This document shows, in pieces, positions 10,401 to 25,400 of a stretch of DNA of 64,000 nt (position 1 is its first letter; every line of letters starts with the position of its first letter). The stretch comes from Diadema setosum. Taxonomy: Eukaryota; Echinodermata; Echinoidea; Diadematoida; Diadematidae. The notes under the pieces are model-generated. The model saw only the letters and a program-made list of their open reading frames with translations, did not search any database and was not told the origin of the DNA. The position numbers were made by a program, and so were the translations under genes. The stretch lies in assembly GCA_033980235.1 (NCBI GenBank), contig CM067059.1, positions 21,550,494 through 21,614,493 on the forward strand. The letters run 5' to 3'.

Positions 10401-13160
10401 ATCTCTGCTGTGCAGTAACACATCACACACAATTACAACTCCACAGAAACCATGAGTACACTTTGTGAGTTCTTTCTACTCCATACAGACAGACCCCAAA
10501 ATACCTCTCATTTTTTGAGTATGCACCTTTCCCTTCTATTGTTACCTCAAAGCTCTCTTTATCATTAGAGTGTGCTTGGTTTCTTTAAAAAAAAAAATAA
10601 TAACAGAAATGGGCTAAAGTGGCATTCCCCCCATCAGAAATTTTCTCAAAAAACATCCATCATAAAAACAAACTAAGCAGGATCCAACTGCCCAAATATC
10701 CAGTTATTCAATATTCATGACTGCCTGAAAAGATGTCCCACCCACAAAACTTAAAGAGTTGTTATAAAAATCAATTTGTCACAGGGAACTTTAGCTTTAA
10801 AACTCTGAAATGTTAATTCGTGGTGCTCCTCAATATTTCGGTTTACCCAAATGTATGTTCACACTTGCCTACCGACGACATGGCTCATTGGTGACACCAG
10901 AGGACTCAACTTCCATGATCCCTTTTCAGTAGATGCTCACACTATGTCAACAACTTCTACACCCATGACTTCAAATCTGTTTGCGTTACAGAAAACTAAT
11001 ATTTCACTTCCAGGATTTCTGCTTTCCATAGTTCTGTAGGTACAGCAACAACAATTAATTCCTCGTAACTTTCCTCAAATCTTTGAATCCCTTGACTGCA
11101 AAGTTGCTTGCCTGTGCAAGCTGCTAATCCTTGATCTGTCTCTCTGCAAGATTAAACTCCCCAGTCTCTTCTTGTTGCTGTCGTGTGTGAGACAACCCTC
11201 AAAACACTGAGACACTACTGTGGCACCAACTTCTCTGGTGTCACACCACTGATAAATGCCATATTTCCTTTTTTTCAGTTGATTTGAATTGAACATTCCT
11301 GGATGGACATGCATCCCTATTGAGGGGCATGAGCAGCTGAGATGGAATCTCCTTATAGCTTCAGAGTATTGCTAGGAATCTTTTAGAGCTGCAGTCTGGA
11401 CCCCCTCTAAAATTAAATTTACCGAAAAGCAAAATACCTGGAAGTCTGCAATCTGCACCCAACTAAAGATTGGAAAGATGTTTATGAATAGAGCCTTTGG
11501 CCCAATGCTGAAGCTGTGTGTTCACACTCCATATTCTCATTCATGCTTCTAAATCACAGTCAGCCCCACAATTGCATACACAGCTCACATGATGTGCCGG
11601 TTTCATCTGTATCCTGTAATCGAGCCAAACATTGGTAGTGACTCTGGACAGTACTGGAAAGACCCTTGATCAAAAATCACGCTCATTCTCATGAGTGGTG
11701 GTGATACCACTGACAGGGAAATAAATGGAAACATCATATATGTACTCTGTTCTCACTCTACTATAGCTCTCTTAACGATAAAAACATCTTGAATATATCT
11801 TCTCCCTGTCTTTTCCTCTGAACACTCACACACAAGTTCCACAATTCTGGAGATTTTCCCCCGATCACTTAAATGCGATCTCCTTCCGCGCTAACGAGTT
11901 CTACGTGAACATGGATCACTGCTTACGGTTTGGTGCCCAGTGTGCATGATACAATGATTTTCACCAAGCTGTGTGTCACACTCATTGACAGAAGCCTACA
12001 TTCTTAGCTAGCCCATTGTGTGACAGCTAGCATGAGCATCAAGTTTGTGCAGATTTCATCCCAATACCTACGCTGTACAAAAATGAGAGAGCAAAGAGTG
12101 AAATAGTGAGAGAGAAAGGGAGAGAGAGTAGAAAGTTATCACACTCCTGCTTTGTTCATTACACTTTACCAAACATGATATACTGCATCACAAGCTGGTT
12201 ATACAAATGAACATATTCGCTGACAGGGCAGCACTCATGAGTCGAACAGACTTTACAACATGATCCACTCAGCACTTAGGCACTTCTGTATTTTCTTCCA
12301 ACCAAACCCCACACCTTCCTCATCCCCCTCCCCTCTTGTGTTTCATTTTAGAATAGTCTTGGATTAAATCAAGGACAGGGACATAATACTGAGATGTGTA
12401 TGAGAAGAAAGCAAAACAAAATACAAAATCAAAAAGAAATGCTCAGGGAATGTTAACTGCCTTGAAATCTGAAACAAGACACTACAGCTTTTGCACATTT
12501 CTGCTGTACAACTAGGTGAGTGGTTACAATCTCAAAATGATGTCTTGAAGGAGGGGTAAAAAGTAACTATAACACTGACCCTTCACACCTGATATTGATG
12601 ATCACTTAGCTAATTTGGAGTAGAAATCACTGCCATTTCATTTCATTTCAATCACTTTAGAAAGAAAACAAAAAACCCAAAAGCATACCAGATGCTGAAA
12701 GGCAAAGAGCAATTTCTGTTAATCTCTTCGAAAATTTCTCCAGGAACAATATCATCGAGAGAATGAACTTTATTTCTGAGGTAGAACCATGCATCATGAG
12801 CAGTTTCCACTTCATTTATAGTATTCTTTTGGACTAAAATTGCACTTTTCCTAGTGGCTTGTATCAATCTAATTTTTTGTTGTTGTTGTTGTTGTTTCCC
12901 AATGTGACTGTGTTCTAATGGATGTCAAACACAACATTATTTCACAGAGTGCCAGCTAAAGATTTTGTTCTTGAAGGGCCTTATCCTCACTGAAGTGATA
13001 AAATGCGATCCCAATCTCGCACTTGCCAATCACACTGATGGCCGCTGCTCATCTTTGCCAAAGTGGCTCACGCAATGTCTGGAGTCTGTTCTAGATTTGC
13101 TCATTGCCACCGACTCTTGGTCGTCGATCACTGATTTTTTTTTTTTTTTTTTGTTCTGGC
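7413..13160 (-). other. Possible long 3' UTR of the ELM2-SANT gene
   Basis: About 5.7 kb after the stop codon holds no recognisable exon. It also lacks the inverted-repeat elements found in almost every other stretch of this window. It holds CT microsatellites at 9760-9800 and 9964-10003 and a CA-rich tract at 10096-10160. The lack of transposon insertions and the - strand AATAAA signals at 7407 and 12769 are compatible with transcribed 3' UTR. This is inference; the transcript could also end near 12.75 kb. Confidence 0.35.
9760..10160. repeat. CT and CA microsatellite cluster
   Basis: (CT)n tracts lie at about 9760-9800 and 9964-10003. A CA-rich tract runs from about 10096 to 10160. Open frames across them are low-complexity and not coding. 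Confidence 0.85.
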
Positions 13161-13428
13161 TCAGTTTGACATATCCTCCTCTGAGGACATCATGTCTTCG
13201 TCTTCCTCATCGATACCGTCGTCGTCGTCCTCCATCCCTTCCTCCTCCTCCTCTTCCTCGTCCTCATCCTCCTCCTCCTCGCTGCTGGTCCCACTCTGGC
13301 TCTCCTGCCTCATGTAGTGGTTGAACATCTGCTCCTCCTTTCCGCCGTAGCCGCCGTGCCTTCTCCTCTCATCCGACGCCCGGTGGCTCTTCATGTGAGC
13401 GTTCCGACTCTTCACCTTGTCAAATACC
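13161..13428 (-). CDS. ELM2-SANT gene, terminal coding exon: finger 6 end and acidic tail
   Basis: The exon follows acceptor ...CCTCCCCACAG. It encodes KVFDKVKSRNAHMKSHR, which closes finger 6 with the family's characteristic DKVKSRNAHMK helix. Then come a basic Gly-rich patch and an acidic tail of more than 40 mostly Glu/Asp residues, ending EEDMSN and TGA at 13163-13161. Confidence 0.95.
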
Positions 13429-16400
13429 CTGTGGGGAGGTTTTGAGATGGAATGCTCATTAATTTTGGTTCAGCAAGCAGATTACAAAATTCAAATCACA
13501 TAAAACTTAGTGGGAAGCTAACAACCTGGTCTCAGAAGGCAAAAAAAGGGGGGGGGGGAAGGATGTATCAGTGAACCACAACACAAACAGTGATGCATTA
13601 CATCAACATGCTAGAAGAATTAGGGTAGATCAGTCACAACCCTGGAGCATAATATAAAAATGTATCTTCCAGTGCCTAGATTTCTCTTGTCAGTGTCGCT
13701 TATATTGTGAGGTTTTTAAAATATCTTTTCACAAAGATAGAAGACATCCACTCAGTGTGCAGGGTAGTGCTCTTATGTGCACAGATTATTACTTACATGT
13801 GACATCCTGCGGCTTCAGTGCTTTTGCTCTTAAACAGGAGCAATGTAAACAGTCTCTTCATAACTGTGTGGGCCATATATTTCGCAAGGTTTGGATAATT
13901 AATAAAATTTGCAAGTTAAGTGCTAATCATGATTTCAGCAACATGCAAAATTGTTAACTGTGATCTTGACATGAATGCGACATGCAAGTGTACATTTCTC
14001 CGTTCATTACTGCGACTCCACAATCATGAAGTTAAATAGTGGCGAAATTATTTGGAATTCCTGATTAATCAGAAATTAGACTCACTGAAAATATGGTGTA
14101 TACTATACAGTAAGAGATTGAGAACTCACTTATGACATATTTTGCATGGGAAACGAGGCGAGGAATCATCTTCACTGGAGAGGTCATCATCGTCCTGGTC
14201 GTTCTCGGACATCTCCCTTGATGAGCCTTCTTCGCTGTCCTCCTCATCCTCCTCTTCGTCGTCGTCGTTCATCTCGTCAGAGGAGTCTTGCGGCATCCGC
14301 TTGGCATTCTGCCCCATGCCCCCACCTCCCCTGTATGAGGAGGACGTCGTAGACGAAGACGACGTGGTGGTTGATCTCGACTGGTTGCTGGCAGCACTGG
14401 CGGTGGTGGTGGTACTGGTGGTATTGGCTGGCTTGTAGCTTCCCCCGTGCACCCGTATGTGACCATTCAACGCTTGCCTCGACTTGAAGGACTGCAACAT
14501 ATAACAAGATGATTTGAATCATCAACTTTGCATTAAATCAATGACACATTCTTACAGAAGTCCCTGCTAATGCTTCATTTACGTCACGTTCTCATTGGTC
14601 ACAGCAGCCCCGTTTGTCTGAAATGTAGTGTGTCATTGGTAGGTGGGACGTTCTCCTCTTCTTCTCTCTCTATATTCTAGTTTTGTTATGAGGGTACTCT
14701 CACTCCAGTGAACATGTAACTATCAGATACCATTCTCACAGTGCCAGGTCAGGCTAGACTACACATATATTCCGTCACATCCCACTACAGACCACCTCCA
14801 AGTTTTACTATGGCCTATTAAGTGCTGTCATGTTTTCATGCTCATGAAAAGCAAATCTGATGGCAATGGAAATGGTTTTCCTGGAGCCATTGGCTGATGG
14901 GTGGTCTTGTAATTTGACTTGCATCTACATCTTCATCAGTCAAAAGGCTGGGCAGTTAAATGCTACTTCTTGTATTCCTCTTTTTGTAAAAAAGGAGAAG
15001 AATGTGGCATAAAATCATGATGGCAGGCAATGGCCCGTAATCACAAAGATAAGGTGGTGTAAATTTAGTCCATGGTTTATGTAAATTTTTTTGCGTAAAT
15101 GCGTGTGACAGATACAACATTTTATGCATATCAGAGTCCATGGACTAAATTTCAACCAAGATATTGATTTAAACCAGCTTCCTGAATATGGGTCAATGAA
15201 TGTGTAGGTGTAGATGGAGAGAGATAGACAGTGTACTCACCGCTTCGCAGTGTGGGTAGTTGCAGACAAACTGGCCCTGCTGCGGCGCCGGCTTGTCCTC
15301 CTGATTGTTAGAGGAAGGTTTCACACTGTTATTGTTCCTAGAGTTAGGAGGCCCGCCCCTATAGTACTTATCGTGCCGGTACTCTTTGAGCGGCACATAA
15401 TCTAGGAAAGTCTCGCCCGGGAATAGGTCCTGTGCACAGAGAGATGAGTTAAAAAACAAAGAAAGTGGAGGGGGGGGGGGAGGAAACATGTGGAAAGAAG
15501 GAGGAAGAATATAGATGGAGAAAAAAAAAAACAGCGAAAGGAAGAGAAAGAGAGAGACCCAATAGAATGTTTGGTTAGTGCAATGAGATGACAATTCCAC
15601 ATACAAATATCAGTTTGCAAAACGACAAGTGCAGAGGCTGGTTAAGACATCCCTCCCATTGGAGGGCAAAGATCATGTGACTATGAGACAAGCATCTACA
15701 TCAAAGCCATCCTACTCTAAGCAATGAAGTTTTGCCATCTCCAGGAAACGGACAATGAATTCTCATACAAATTGTTCAAAAGTCGTAAACATACCGGCAT
15801 GAGGCTTATCATCCTGCGATATTCTCACACCGGTTTTGGCTTGGCACACTTGCCTTTCTCGGAGCTCAATCCCATTTGTGGGAAAATTTTGAGAACGTGA
15901 AAATGATCCCCTCGTTACATGATGCCAAGGAAAGTGTGTTTTCACAACACAAACTACATTGCGGGTTAGATCACCTTTATTAAATATGCACATCCTGCAG
16001 ATTGAAAGCATTTTACCTTTGCAAGGGATAAGAGTCATTCGTAACTACGTGTATTCCAGAGCCATTCCTCTTCCCCGTTCTCTTCGTTTATACATGTATC
16101 TCATATCCTAGGTTCTTTAACTACATTCATAACTGATGTAAACTGACTCTGAAAGGAAGACCCATATGTTGAATGGCTCTTTAAACATAATACCACTTTA
16201 GAAACTGAGGCCCTTAAACTCCAAGGAAGTGACAAACTGCCTCCAACTAACATCATATGAATGAAGTCTTGTAAAAAGTGATCTCCCAGGCCACACCGTC
16301 TTGACAATAATGATTGATTCTCTAATTGGACTGGCCAGGGGGCTGTTGCACAAGGGTATTGTTACATGACTGCAACTTTGCTACCATAGACACCAATCGA

Positions 16401-19400
16401 TCGTCAACATTCCCGTTCCTGTGATGACAGCTGCAAACTATTGCAACCTACAAAAAGGAAACATCTCTCCGTAAAATGGTACCCAAACTATCTTCCCTCT
16501 TTCTTCATGGTTGTCTATCAACTTTTATTAAAAATATCCAGAACTTGCCATGAATGGTGTGTAGGACAAGTAGAAAGAGAGCAAACTAGTTTGCCCTAAA
16601 TGACTTCACCTTCTTGTAAAGGTTTTCGACATCTCATCCACATGCCTGAGGCATCTTTTATTTACAATACAAAAACCCACAGTCTTGAAAATCATTCCCT
16701 TGTCAAAAGCTCCAAACCACACACTGAGGTCTGATCTGATCTGGAGGGTAATAATCCCAGTCCCTTTGACCTTTGGAACCACAAAATATTACTCAATTCA
16801 GCTACACACTTCCGTTTTATCTGTTTGAATGAGGGAAATGGAGCAGCACTACCTATTTTTCCCTTCCCCTTCCTTTTTGCATTATGCAGTACATTCATAT
16901 CTAATAAGTCAATCTACTTCTACTGTAGCGCGAAAACCAACGATACAACAGAATGAAAATGCTCAATCCTCTAACACCATATATTTCAAGCATACTCTTC
17001 TAAAAGAAAAAGGAAAGCATTTGCCACAACTCCAAACTTGCTCAGCATAGTGTGGGATTTGCATCTTTATTTGAATTCGATGAGAGAAAGAACACTCTTT
17101 AGGCCATCAAAATGCATCACAAATGAGGGAATTATCTGAGAGAGGGAATGTGAAATATGCGTGTGACATTGTTAGTGCACTCACAGAACAAATGCATGGT
17201 ACTGCACAGCACAAACATGTATTGTGTAACACACAGCATGTGCGAAGACAACACTTCACCATCAGGTCAATATGTTATGCTAATATCAAACTAAACATCA
17301 CTGTTTCTTTCTTCTATTTTTTTCTGGGGGGGGGGGGGTGGGGGTGGTGTGGGCTGTTTGACTTCACTCATCTGCAGTAAGCTAGTTTGAGGTTACATTC
17401 TGCGCATGAGCAGATGAAGGTCAAATGAGAAAAACTACTTATTGAGACACAGAGTCGTAATGAGCAATGTCATGGACAGCACTGGGAATGATTTCTTTAC
17501 ATTGCAGCAATAGAACATTCTTAACATTCAAAGGGGTTTGTTGACATAAAAGCAAGCTGGATCATGTAAGCAGGTGATATCTAGCTTTACAACAGTTTTA
17601 TTTAAATCATTTAAAAGTTGGGGTAATTTGAACCATCAGTAAAGTGTGAACAGGTCTATTCTGGAGTATGAAGTCAGATCACGCTTCCTCCTCCTTCACA
17701 ATGAAAGACATGACCTTCAAAATCTAAAGTGGATGTGAGATACTTAGTTTTTACAAGCAGTTATCACAACAGCCTCCACTGACAAGGGTCACGCACTTTA
17801 ATATGCTACAAGGATGTAGTACATACATATCATTTACATGCCGGACTAACTGCGACCAGCCCAAACATGAAGTGTTCAGGCTGCGGATGTAAGGATTTGG
17901 TGTTTTGTACGTGGTGGTATTGGATATGAAATTCAACTTCAAATTCAATTTTGGGTCATTTTCATTTTGAATACATACAGATGTAGTTCAATTGTTGACA
18001 ACTCATGCCATGCAAAATTTGGTTCCTCTAATAGTCCCCTTATGTCCAAATTGGAAGATTTTTCTTGATTTTGGTCAGGCATAACCCGTAGTATGACAAC
18101 TGATTCACCTGAAGGATTTGGAACCTGTAGTGCATGAGCAAAGGTTCCAAATCTTTCCAAGTGGATCAGTTGTCATACTACAGGTTTACGTTTGATTGAA
18201 TCAAGAAAAATCATCAGTTTGGACAGAAAGGGACTATTGGAAGAACCAAATTTTTTACGTATGAGACACCAAATCCTTACATCCAAAGCTTTTGCATTCG
18301 GGCTGGTCGCAATTAATGCTCGACTGGTGCATATACTACATGTATAATGAAACATATCATTTCACCAGCACTGTCAAGGTACTTGGACAACAAATCATGT
18401 ATGATGAAATTCCCCTTATATATCCCTGTGCATACCTACACTCTCACATAAACACACAGCCATGTAGTCGTGTGTTCTGATATTTCACTGCAGGAAAATG
18501 ACCCTGTGGCCAGAATAACACCAAGAGGGTACTTGACATTATCTGTTTCCCATCACACTTCATGTATGGAACAAATGACAGTAACTGTATCTCTCCTGCG
18601 GTTGGAACTCTTGAGTGCAAGATGGATGGGGCTTGTGCTCTGCCACAGTCTGTTACTAAAATTGCTGAACATTTGTGTCAGCATTACGGAAATGTATGCT
18701 CTTTGGTCATTTAGCTATGACAACCGATATGTTTACTTCCAATGTACATACACATAGAGAATCAGTTTCCACCTGTCATTCTGTGCCACATGGAAGCCCA
18801 GGCACCTATAAAAAGGGCAACTACTTCTGGTTTCTCAATCTTCAAACTGTCATCATTCTATTCAAGCACTGGTTCAAAATGCCCCTCCCTCTAGACGACT
18901 GTGACGATGGAAGCGAGTCTCGCGTTGCCACGTTACTTACACACTCGTTCCGCCGCATGTCCTCGTTGGGGTTTGCCCCGCTGTGGTGGCAGTACTTCTG
19001 CATGTCGTGGTTGTACGGGTAGAGCTTCTTCCACCAGTAGTAGTACTCCACACAGTCCTTCACTGTCTTGGTGGGGATCTGCAACAAAGGGGGGGACGGA
19101 ACCTCCGATTAGTTACACTGACACACCACAAGGTCATGAGCCCTTAGCTGCCAAAAGTGAGGACATAGAAGTAAGGCATGTTAACCCTCTAACTTCCATC
19201 ACTTAAAAATGCCTCTGTACTTCGAACATTATCTCGATGATATAAAATGATAATATGGTCTCATTTATCCAGGGTAGCCTTTTCAGTGTTGACACTGTTC
19301 TACCAGAGGGCCCTGCCATTATTATTACCTAAGCGTTGCCAGGTACCTATTTATACACCTGGGTGGAGAGAGACATAGTAGATAAACACATCTTGTCAAA

Positions 19401-22400
19401 GGATGTAAGCACTGGACTAAATTCAAACTCGGGTCCTCTGATTGAATGTCAGGAGTCTTATCCATTATGCCACATCACAACGAGCGAAGTATACTGTTTA
19501 CGCCAAATATTTCGCGATGTTTTCATTTTCGTGAATTAAAAAAAAAACACACACAAAATATCAACTCTGGTCCCATCATCAATGTGACGTGCACGCATAC
19601 ATTTCTCCGTTCAGTACTGCACTCCACTATCGCACATTTAACCACTTGCGAAATTGTCGGGAGGTCCTGATTTGCGGAAATTCTAGACTCCCTAAATATA
19701 TGGGGTTTACAGTAACCGTCAGGGCTGATAACACTAATTTAAAATCAAGGAGATTCTGAAGAGCACAGAGGAAAGACACTTGTGTCTAACATGCATCTCA
19801 ATGGGCAAGGTTTGAGGATTCCCAAATCTGAAATATTTTTGAAATTCTCTGATCCAGACCCGAAGAGATTAAAACCCCAATCCTCAGCTCAACCAAACTA
19901 TACCATCCCTCAAAATCTGCTCAAAAGCTGTCATAAATGAATCGACAAGTCATTTCCACACTACCCACCATGAGTTCGCACAATGGAAATGCTGCATGAT
20001 ACGCCCACCATTCTAGATACAGTTCTCAGTGCATGTAGCAGCATTTTTCATAAGCAGCCCCTCCCCCCCCCCCCCCTCCCCCCAACCTCAAACAAGCAAA
20101 ACTCCCTGTCATGGCCTCTTTGGTTGCCAACTGCAGAGTGAATCCACCTTTTCGTATCTTCCCTGTCTGATCAGGGACAAGCACTTATCTTCCATGTGAC
20201 AGAAAGTAGGAAGCAGGATACAGTTTATCTTTGCCCCACTCCTTATCACACACACTCTCTCTCTCTGCACTGGTGATAATATTGATGATAACTATAGAAG
20301 CAGTTCACTAGAGGTTATACTTTGTGCCGTATCACATCGGCAAATCGGAGCAGAATGTCGGTGCTACCACAGCACGCTAAAAAGCAGTTATGTCTCCGGT
20401 GCCTGGGGAAAAAAGACTGATGTTGGCTAGTTTTGAGTCCTATGGAAACAACTCTTATGGACGTATATTGTACTATTGCGTAGTGGGGGGGGGGGGGGGG
20501 GTGGGGAGACATGAACTAGGGCGTGTCATACATAAGAATTGACAGAAGTGTGTTCTGTGAGGCCAGGCTAACCTTTTTCTTTATCTTTAGGCAGGTTTGT
20601 GACATATTTTCAAAACTCTCTTTCTCAGCCCTCACTAGACATGAGCAAATTTCATAACCAGTGTAAGCTCCACTAAAATACTGCAATAAAATTGGGCATG
20701 AATCCAGGTGTGTGTGTGTGTGTGTGTGTGTTTGTATATGTAGTGGGGGGGGGGGGGCAAAACTTGCCCCAACCACCCATGCTGGTCGACTCACCCCTTT
20801 GGCTATCTCGTGGAAGTCCTTCCCCTTGGCCTTGTACATGTCCCTGAAAAGCTTGCGTTCCCCGTTGGTCCACTCTTGGGAAACTACGAGGGGCAAAGAC
20901 ATGAGACAGGTGCGGAAGGTCAGACAAGGAGGTACATGATAGGCTGCTAAATCAAAGCACAGCTGATATAAGGCAAACACTACAGCCACTCTACTACAGT
21001 GTGATGACACACAAAACCCTCGAAGGATTGGATGCCATCACGGGAGGTACAAAACATAACAAGACAGCACTTATCCTAGTCAACAGCTCTGATGTTTGGC
21101 ATCTTATGCACTCTTTTGAACTGGTATGGTCTGACCTATATTTCTTTTCTGAATACCAATCATCCTGCATGAATCAGAATACACAGTTTAATACAATCAC
21201 ACAAAATGCATACGTTTTGTCAAACAACTACAATGCGTAACAAACTATGTCATGCAATATACTTTACTAGAAATACGGACAGAGTCATGATAAAATTGCC
21301 TTTTCTTTTGGTCTCATAATTGATCGGTGTCAAGATTACTATCCATTAGCTGCCTTGCACATGTTGCAAACCACCCGTGCCTTCATATCCCCAGAATGAA
21401 TCCAAATTTATAGAGCATGTAACAACAATTGAGTTATGCTGGGTTCCAACTGTCGTGCGATCCATTACTCGCATCATGATTGACCATCAGTAGCCGATCA
21501 CATAATTTTTGTGTGTACGTGTCTTTTACACCTAGCGTCATTATTGAAATCATGGTCTTAATCATGGAGTAGTTGTGGAGACCTTATCACATCTTATCAA
21601 ATCTTGAGGTCAGTCGTGGCAATCGCACTGATCATGGACTATATTTGAACCATTCAAAACTTGTCTACGATTGATGAGATTGCCGCAACTGACCTCCACA
21701 TCTGATAAGATCACAACAACTACTCCATGATCAAGACCAAGATTTCAATCATGGTGTAAATTGTGATAGACATATACACAAAATTCCATGATCGGTTACT
21801 AACGTCCCATTGTGGCATGCACAGCGGATAACACGACAGTGGGAACCAAGCATTATAGTGGAAGACGCATACAGAGGTGCCACATGCCGGCTTAATTAGG
21901 TCAGGCTACTGGAAGTTGGTGAAACGGTGGAACTTCCTTTTACTGGCTGAGGTAAGTGGGTCACATTATGCACTTGACGGTCAATGATGGAATAGAGGTC
22001 ACCACAAGATTTTGTTTTTTTTCCTTCTTTCTCTAACAGGAACAGCCTTTTCTCTGTACTTCCCCCTCATCACTATGTTGCTTGAGTGGTGACATAGGTT
22101 GGCTACTCAGTGAAAGTTTCGCTACACTGTGCCATTTCTGGCAGAATAAAACAATATAACTGTGTCTACATGCTTTCACAACACTATCCACTGTTACCAC
22201 TGCATTTCATAGTCCTGTTCAACAAGCGAGAGCACAGGAATACATAATGATATAAATACTGTAAAAATAAAAATTTCGCGTGCATGAAACTTTCGTACAT
22301 TTCGCGAGAAGCCAAAACTGTAAGGTTCATGCCACAAAAAAAGCCCTTAACTCCATTTCACAAAAGCTTCATGCTATGAATGTTTCCGGGCTTACAGTAA

Positions 22401-25400
22401 TGGCTCCTCCAGAGACATACTTGCTGTACGAGATCTACTCACAGTCATATCTGTAATCCATCATGTGTCTGTCCTCATCTTGGACCACGGGAACCCGATT
22501 CAGCAGCATGAGAAGCGCCATCTAGTGTTGGAGGGGGTGGGGATGTAACACAAAAATATGGCATGGTAAGATATACAAAACATAATGCACATGTACCCTG
22601 CACTGAGAATAACAATATCACCATAGACTGATAAGATGCCAAATGTCACATTCGAACTGCTTTCGTTCATGATGACCTGCTGAACATCAACACCACATAT
22701 CCATCCCTTGTATGACACATTTCATCTACAAAAAGGGATTATCACGATCCTGCTTTCAAGCGCAAAGATATTTCACCTGGAACAAACAGAAATTTTTGAA
22801 AATTTGTTAATTTCTCCATCCAACAAATATGCACTAAAAAAATCATCTGTATTAATCAGTGTAACTGCCATCATGATTACATTGAATGGTGACAAGTTAT
22901 AACACACATTTTTGTTGGTACTTGATTATCTCCGAGTGGGTGATCTTGGGTACCTGGTATACATGTTATTCTACATGAAATGAAACATTTCTAAAATCTT
23001 CTCTCCCATCTGTATAGATCTGATAAATACTTAGAGATCATCTGGATCTATCACCATCTGTACTCAAGTTGAAAACAATGCAGCATGATTCAGTAAGACA
23101 TGATCCACTCACCTCAATGTCTCCCTTTGCCCTGTGAAGGCAGTGGTGAGCATATTCGATGTTCCTGGCCCCTGCTGGTAGGCTGGGTGTCGTCGCAAGC
23201 TTGAGAAAACTTGTCACTGCAAGGCAGGTTAAAAAAAAAAAAATTCAAACAATAAAAAAAGATTCGCCTGCCAGCATGCACCTAAATTAAATACCACCTA
23301 GCTGATGGGTTAGGCTCCACAAGAATGCTGCACCTTTAAAGTCTACAAGCAATTACACTATGCTCTCTATTCAAACTGAAGTGAGGCTACACAATTGACT
23401 TCCCACATTCAGTTGTGCTGGAATCAGATAATGCAGTTTCGCAGGTGGAACCGGGCTTTAAGAACATACACTACATTCAAAGTATGCAGGAATCTTGTTA
23501 CAAAAGCAAACAAAGTTACAAGTGCTGTCAAAATATCAGCACAGAGGCTATCAACATTCCTACATTGCTGGTGACAATACCACACACTCATGATACCTTC
23601 AGAAGTTAGATAAATGCCATGGCACATTCATGGAGGTAGGAACTGTTTGAAATGCCCAAGGCTGTGTGGCTGACTGTACAACACCCACTTATGTGCATGG
23701 ATGATTTCCTGGTAAAAAATGTCAAGTACAAAACTTATGATTACATGAAGCAAGCTCTGAAATGCAGTGATCTTCATGCTCCGTACAGTGATATTACATT
23801 ATTTCTGAGAACCAAAACAACAACAAAAGTCCCTTTTCCCCCTATGTTTGAGGTAAACATAGTCCCTTTCTATGAATATCATCAGCAACTGATTATAGAA
23901 AGAGTTGGCTGCCTGAGGTAATCCAGATACATTGACATTTTGAATGAATAAGTATTTACAGTGTACATACTTAAATTGACAAGACAGATAGATCTGTCTT
24001 AATTGGAATTACACACATACTACAGAAGGGTTGAATTATAGGAAAAAGCAACAATAATTTAGATCTTTGATACACTGCCACACTAAGAAACTATGCTGTT
24101 CCACAAGCCCAGGTCATAAGGAAATGAAACTGACTGCCTGAGACAATATACAGTGCACTCCAATTATGACAACCACCATTATAACGAAATTCCGGTTACA
24201 CTGAAGTAAAAATTCAGGCCCCCACATTATCTTCTTCATGTTTTTTATTGTTTATTTGTTTGGTTATAACGAAATTTCAATATAACAAAAAAAAAAAAAC
24301 TGCTGGTCCAGAGGACTTCGTTATAACGGGAGTCTACTGTACAAGTATATGATATACCACCTTGTCGTCAAATGGAGAACAACATTCAATTCTAGCAACA
24401 ACTTATCACCATTAAGACTTCTCACATAGCAGCGCCCTGGGCTTTGTTGATGTTTGCATGTTTTCCCCCACTGCTAATAGTTTTCCATACTAACAGCCTT
24501 GTTAGCAGACATTAGAGCTCTTCTGCGGGGTACTCTTCAGCGACAGACGGTTGTATACCACGGAACTACCAACGGCAGCAAGGGTACCAGGTTTTGAGAC
24601 CACAACAAAAGCCTGGGCAACTCTCTGGCTTTGCACAAGGGGGTTCATTGCTGGGTCATCTCAAACTTCCTCAGGCAATGCCCCTGCCTGCTTCCCTTTC
24701 CCATCATCAAGCCAACGATAAGCCAACACTACACATGTTGGGTCATCCTACCTGGTAGACCTTCTTATCCCAACTTCCTTCTATATGTCCACAATATTAG
24801 TTTGAAGTCGATGTCAAGTGGTTATCATGGAAGCAATCATATCTTGGATTAAGTCAGGCAACGAAAACATGTAAAATATATTCTCACCTGTGGATTCAAT
24901 TCCATGCCTGTTGCATTTTCCATTACATGTTTCTATCTTTTACATGGTAGACCTTCTTTTCTCAACCTCCCATGAGTCCCAAAAATTAGTTTACAATTGA
25001 TGTTACATGGTCATCAGAGTAACAATGAAATCCTGAATTCAGTCAAGCAATTAAATCATGTCAGATACATTCTAATCCATAGATTCAGTGCCTGTGTGTT
25101 TCTCATTACATGTTTCTGTCTTTTCTGAAAGTACCACTGTACGGTTAGAAAGTATCTGCGAAAAGAGATAATTTGCTGTTTGGGGTTATGAAAAGCATTG
25201 ATTTCTTTGGAACACCCACTGCTGAAGGCTAACAACATGACTGCATGAGTGACATACCATTTCACAGCTTCTAAACACAGCAAACTTCATTCCCTCCCGC
25301 CCAACATTACTTGGCTTGCCCTGGCATTGTAAAGCTGTACATGACAATGCTTCTGTGTTTTTAAAACAAGAGATCACCTCCCCTGGCAAGACAATGACAG

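Larger units (their letters stand above)
19079..20794 (-). other. Intron between exons 10 and 9
   Basis: It contains the SINE-like repeat at 19258, MITE copy 3 at 19494, poly-C near 20067, poly-G runs near 20484 and 20744, and (TG)n at 20708-20731. No exon is recognisable. Confidence 0.7.
20884..22442 (-). other. Intron between exons 9 and 8
   Basis: This 1.56-kb intron holds two inverted-repeat elements (21437-21852 and 22259-22397). No exon is seen, and phases across the intron agree. Confidence 0.75.

Noticed and set aside
14142..14438. Ser-rich + strand frame
   Set aside because: It is the antisense of the acidic Ser/Asp/Glu segment of exon 12.
22500..22521. ATG at the start of exon 22443-22521 as a possible internal translation start
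   Set aside because: The preceding exon ends on a codon boundary and the frame continues through AKGDIE into MALLMLL, as in the family, so this Met is internal.
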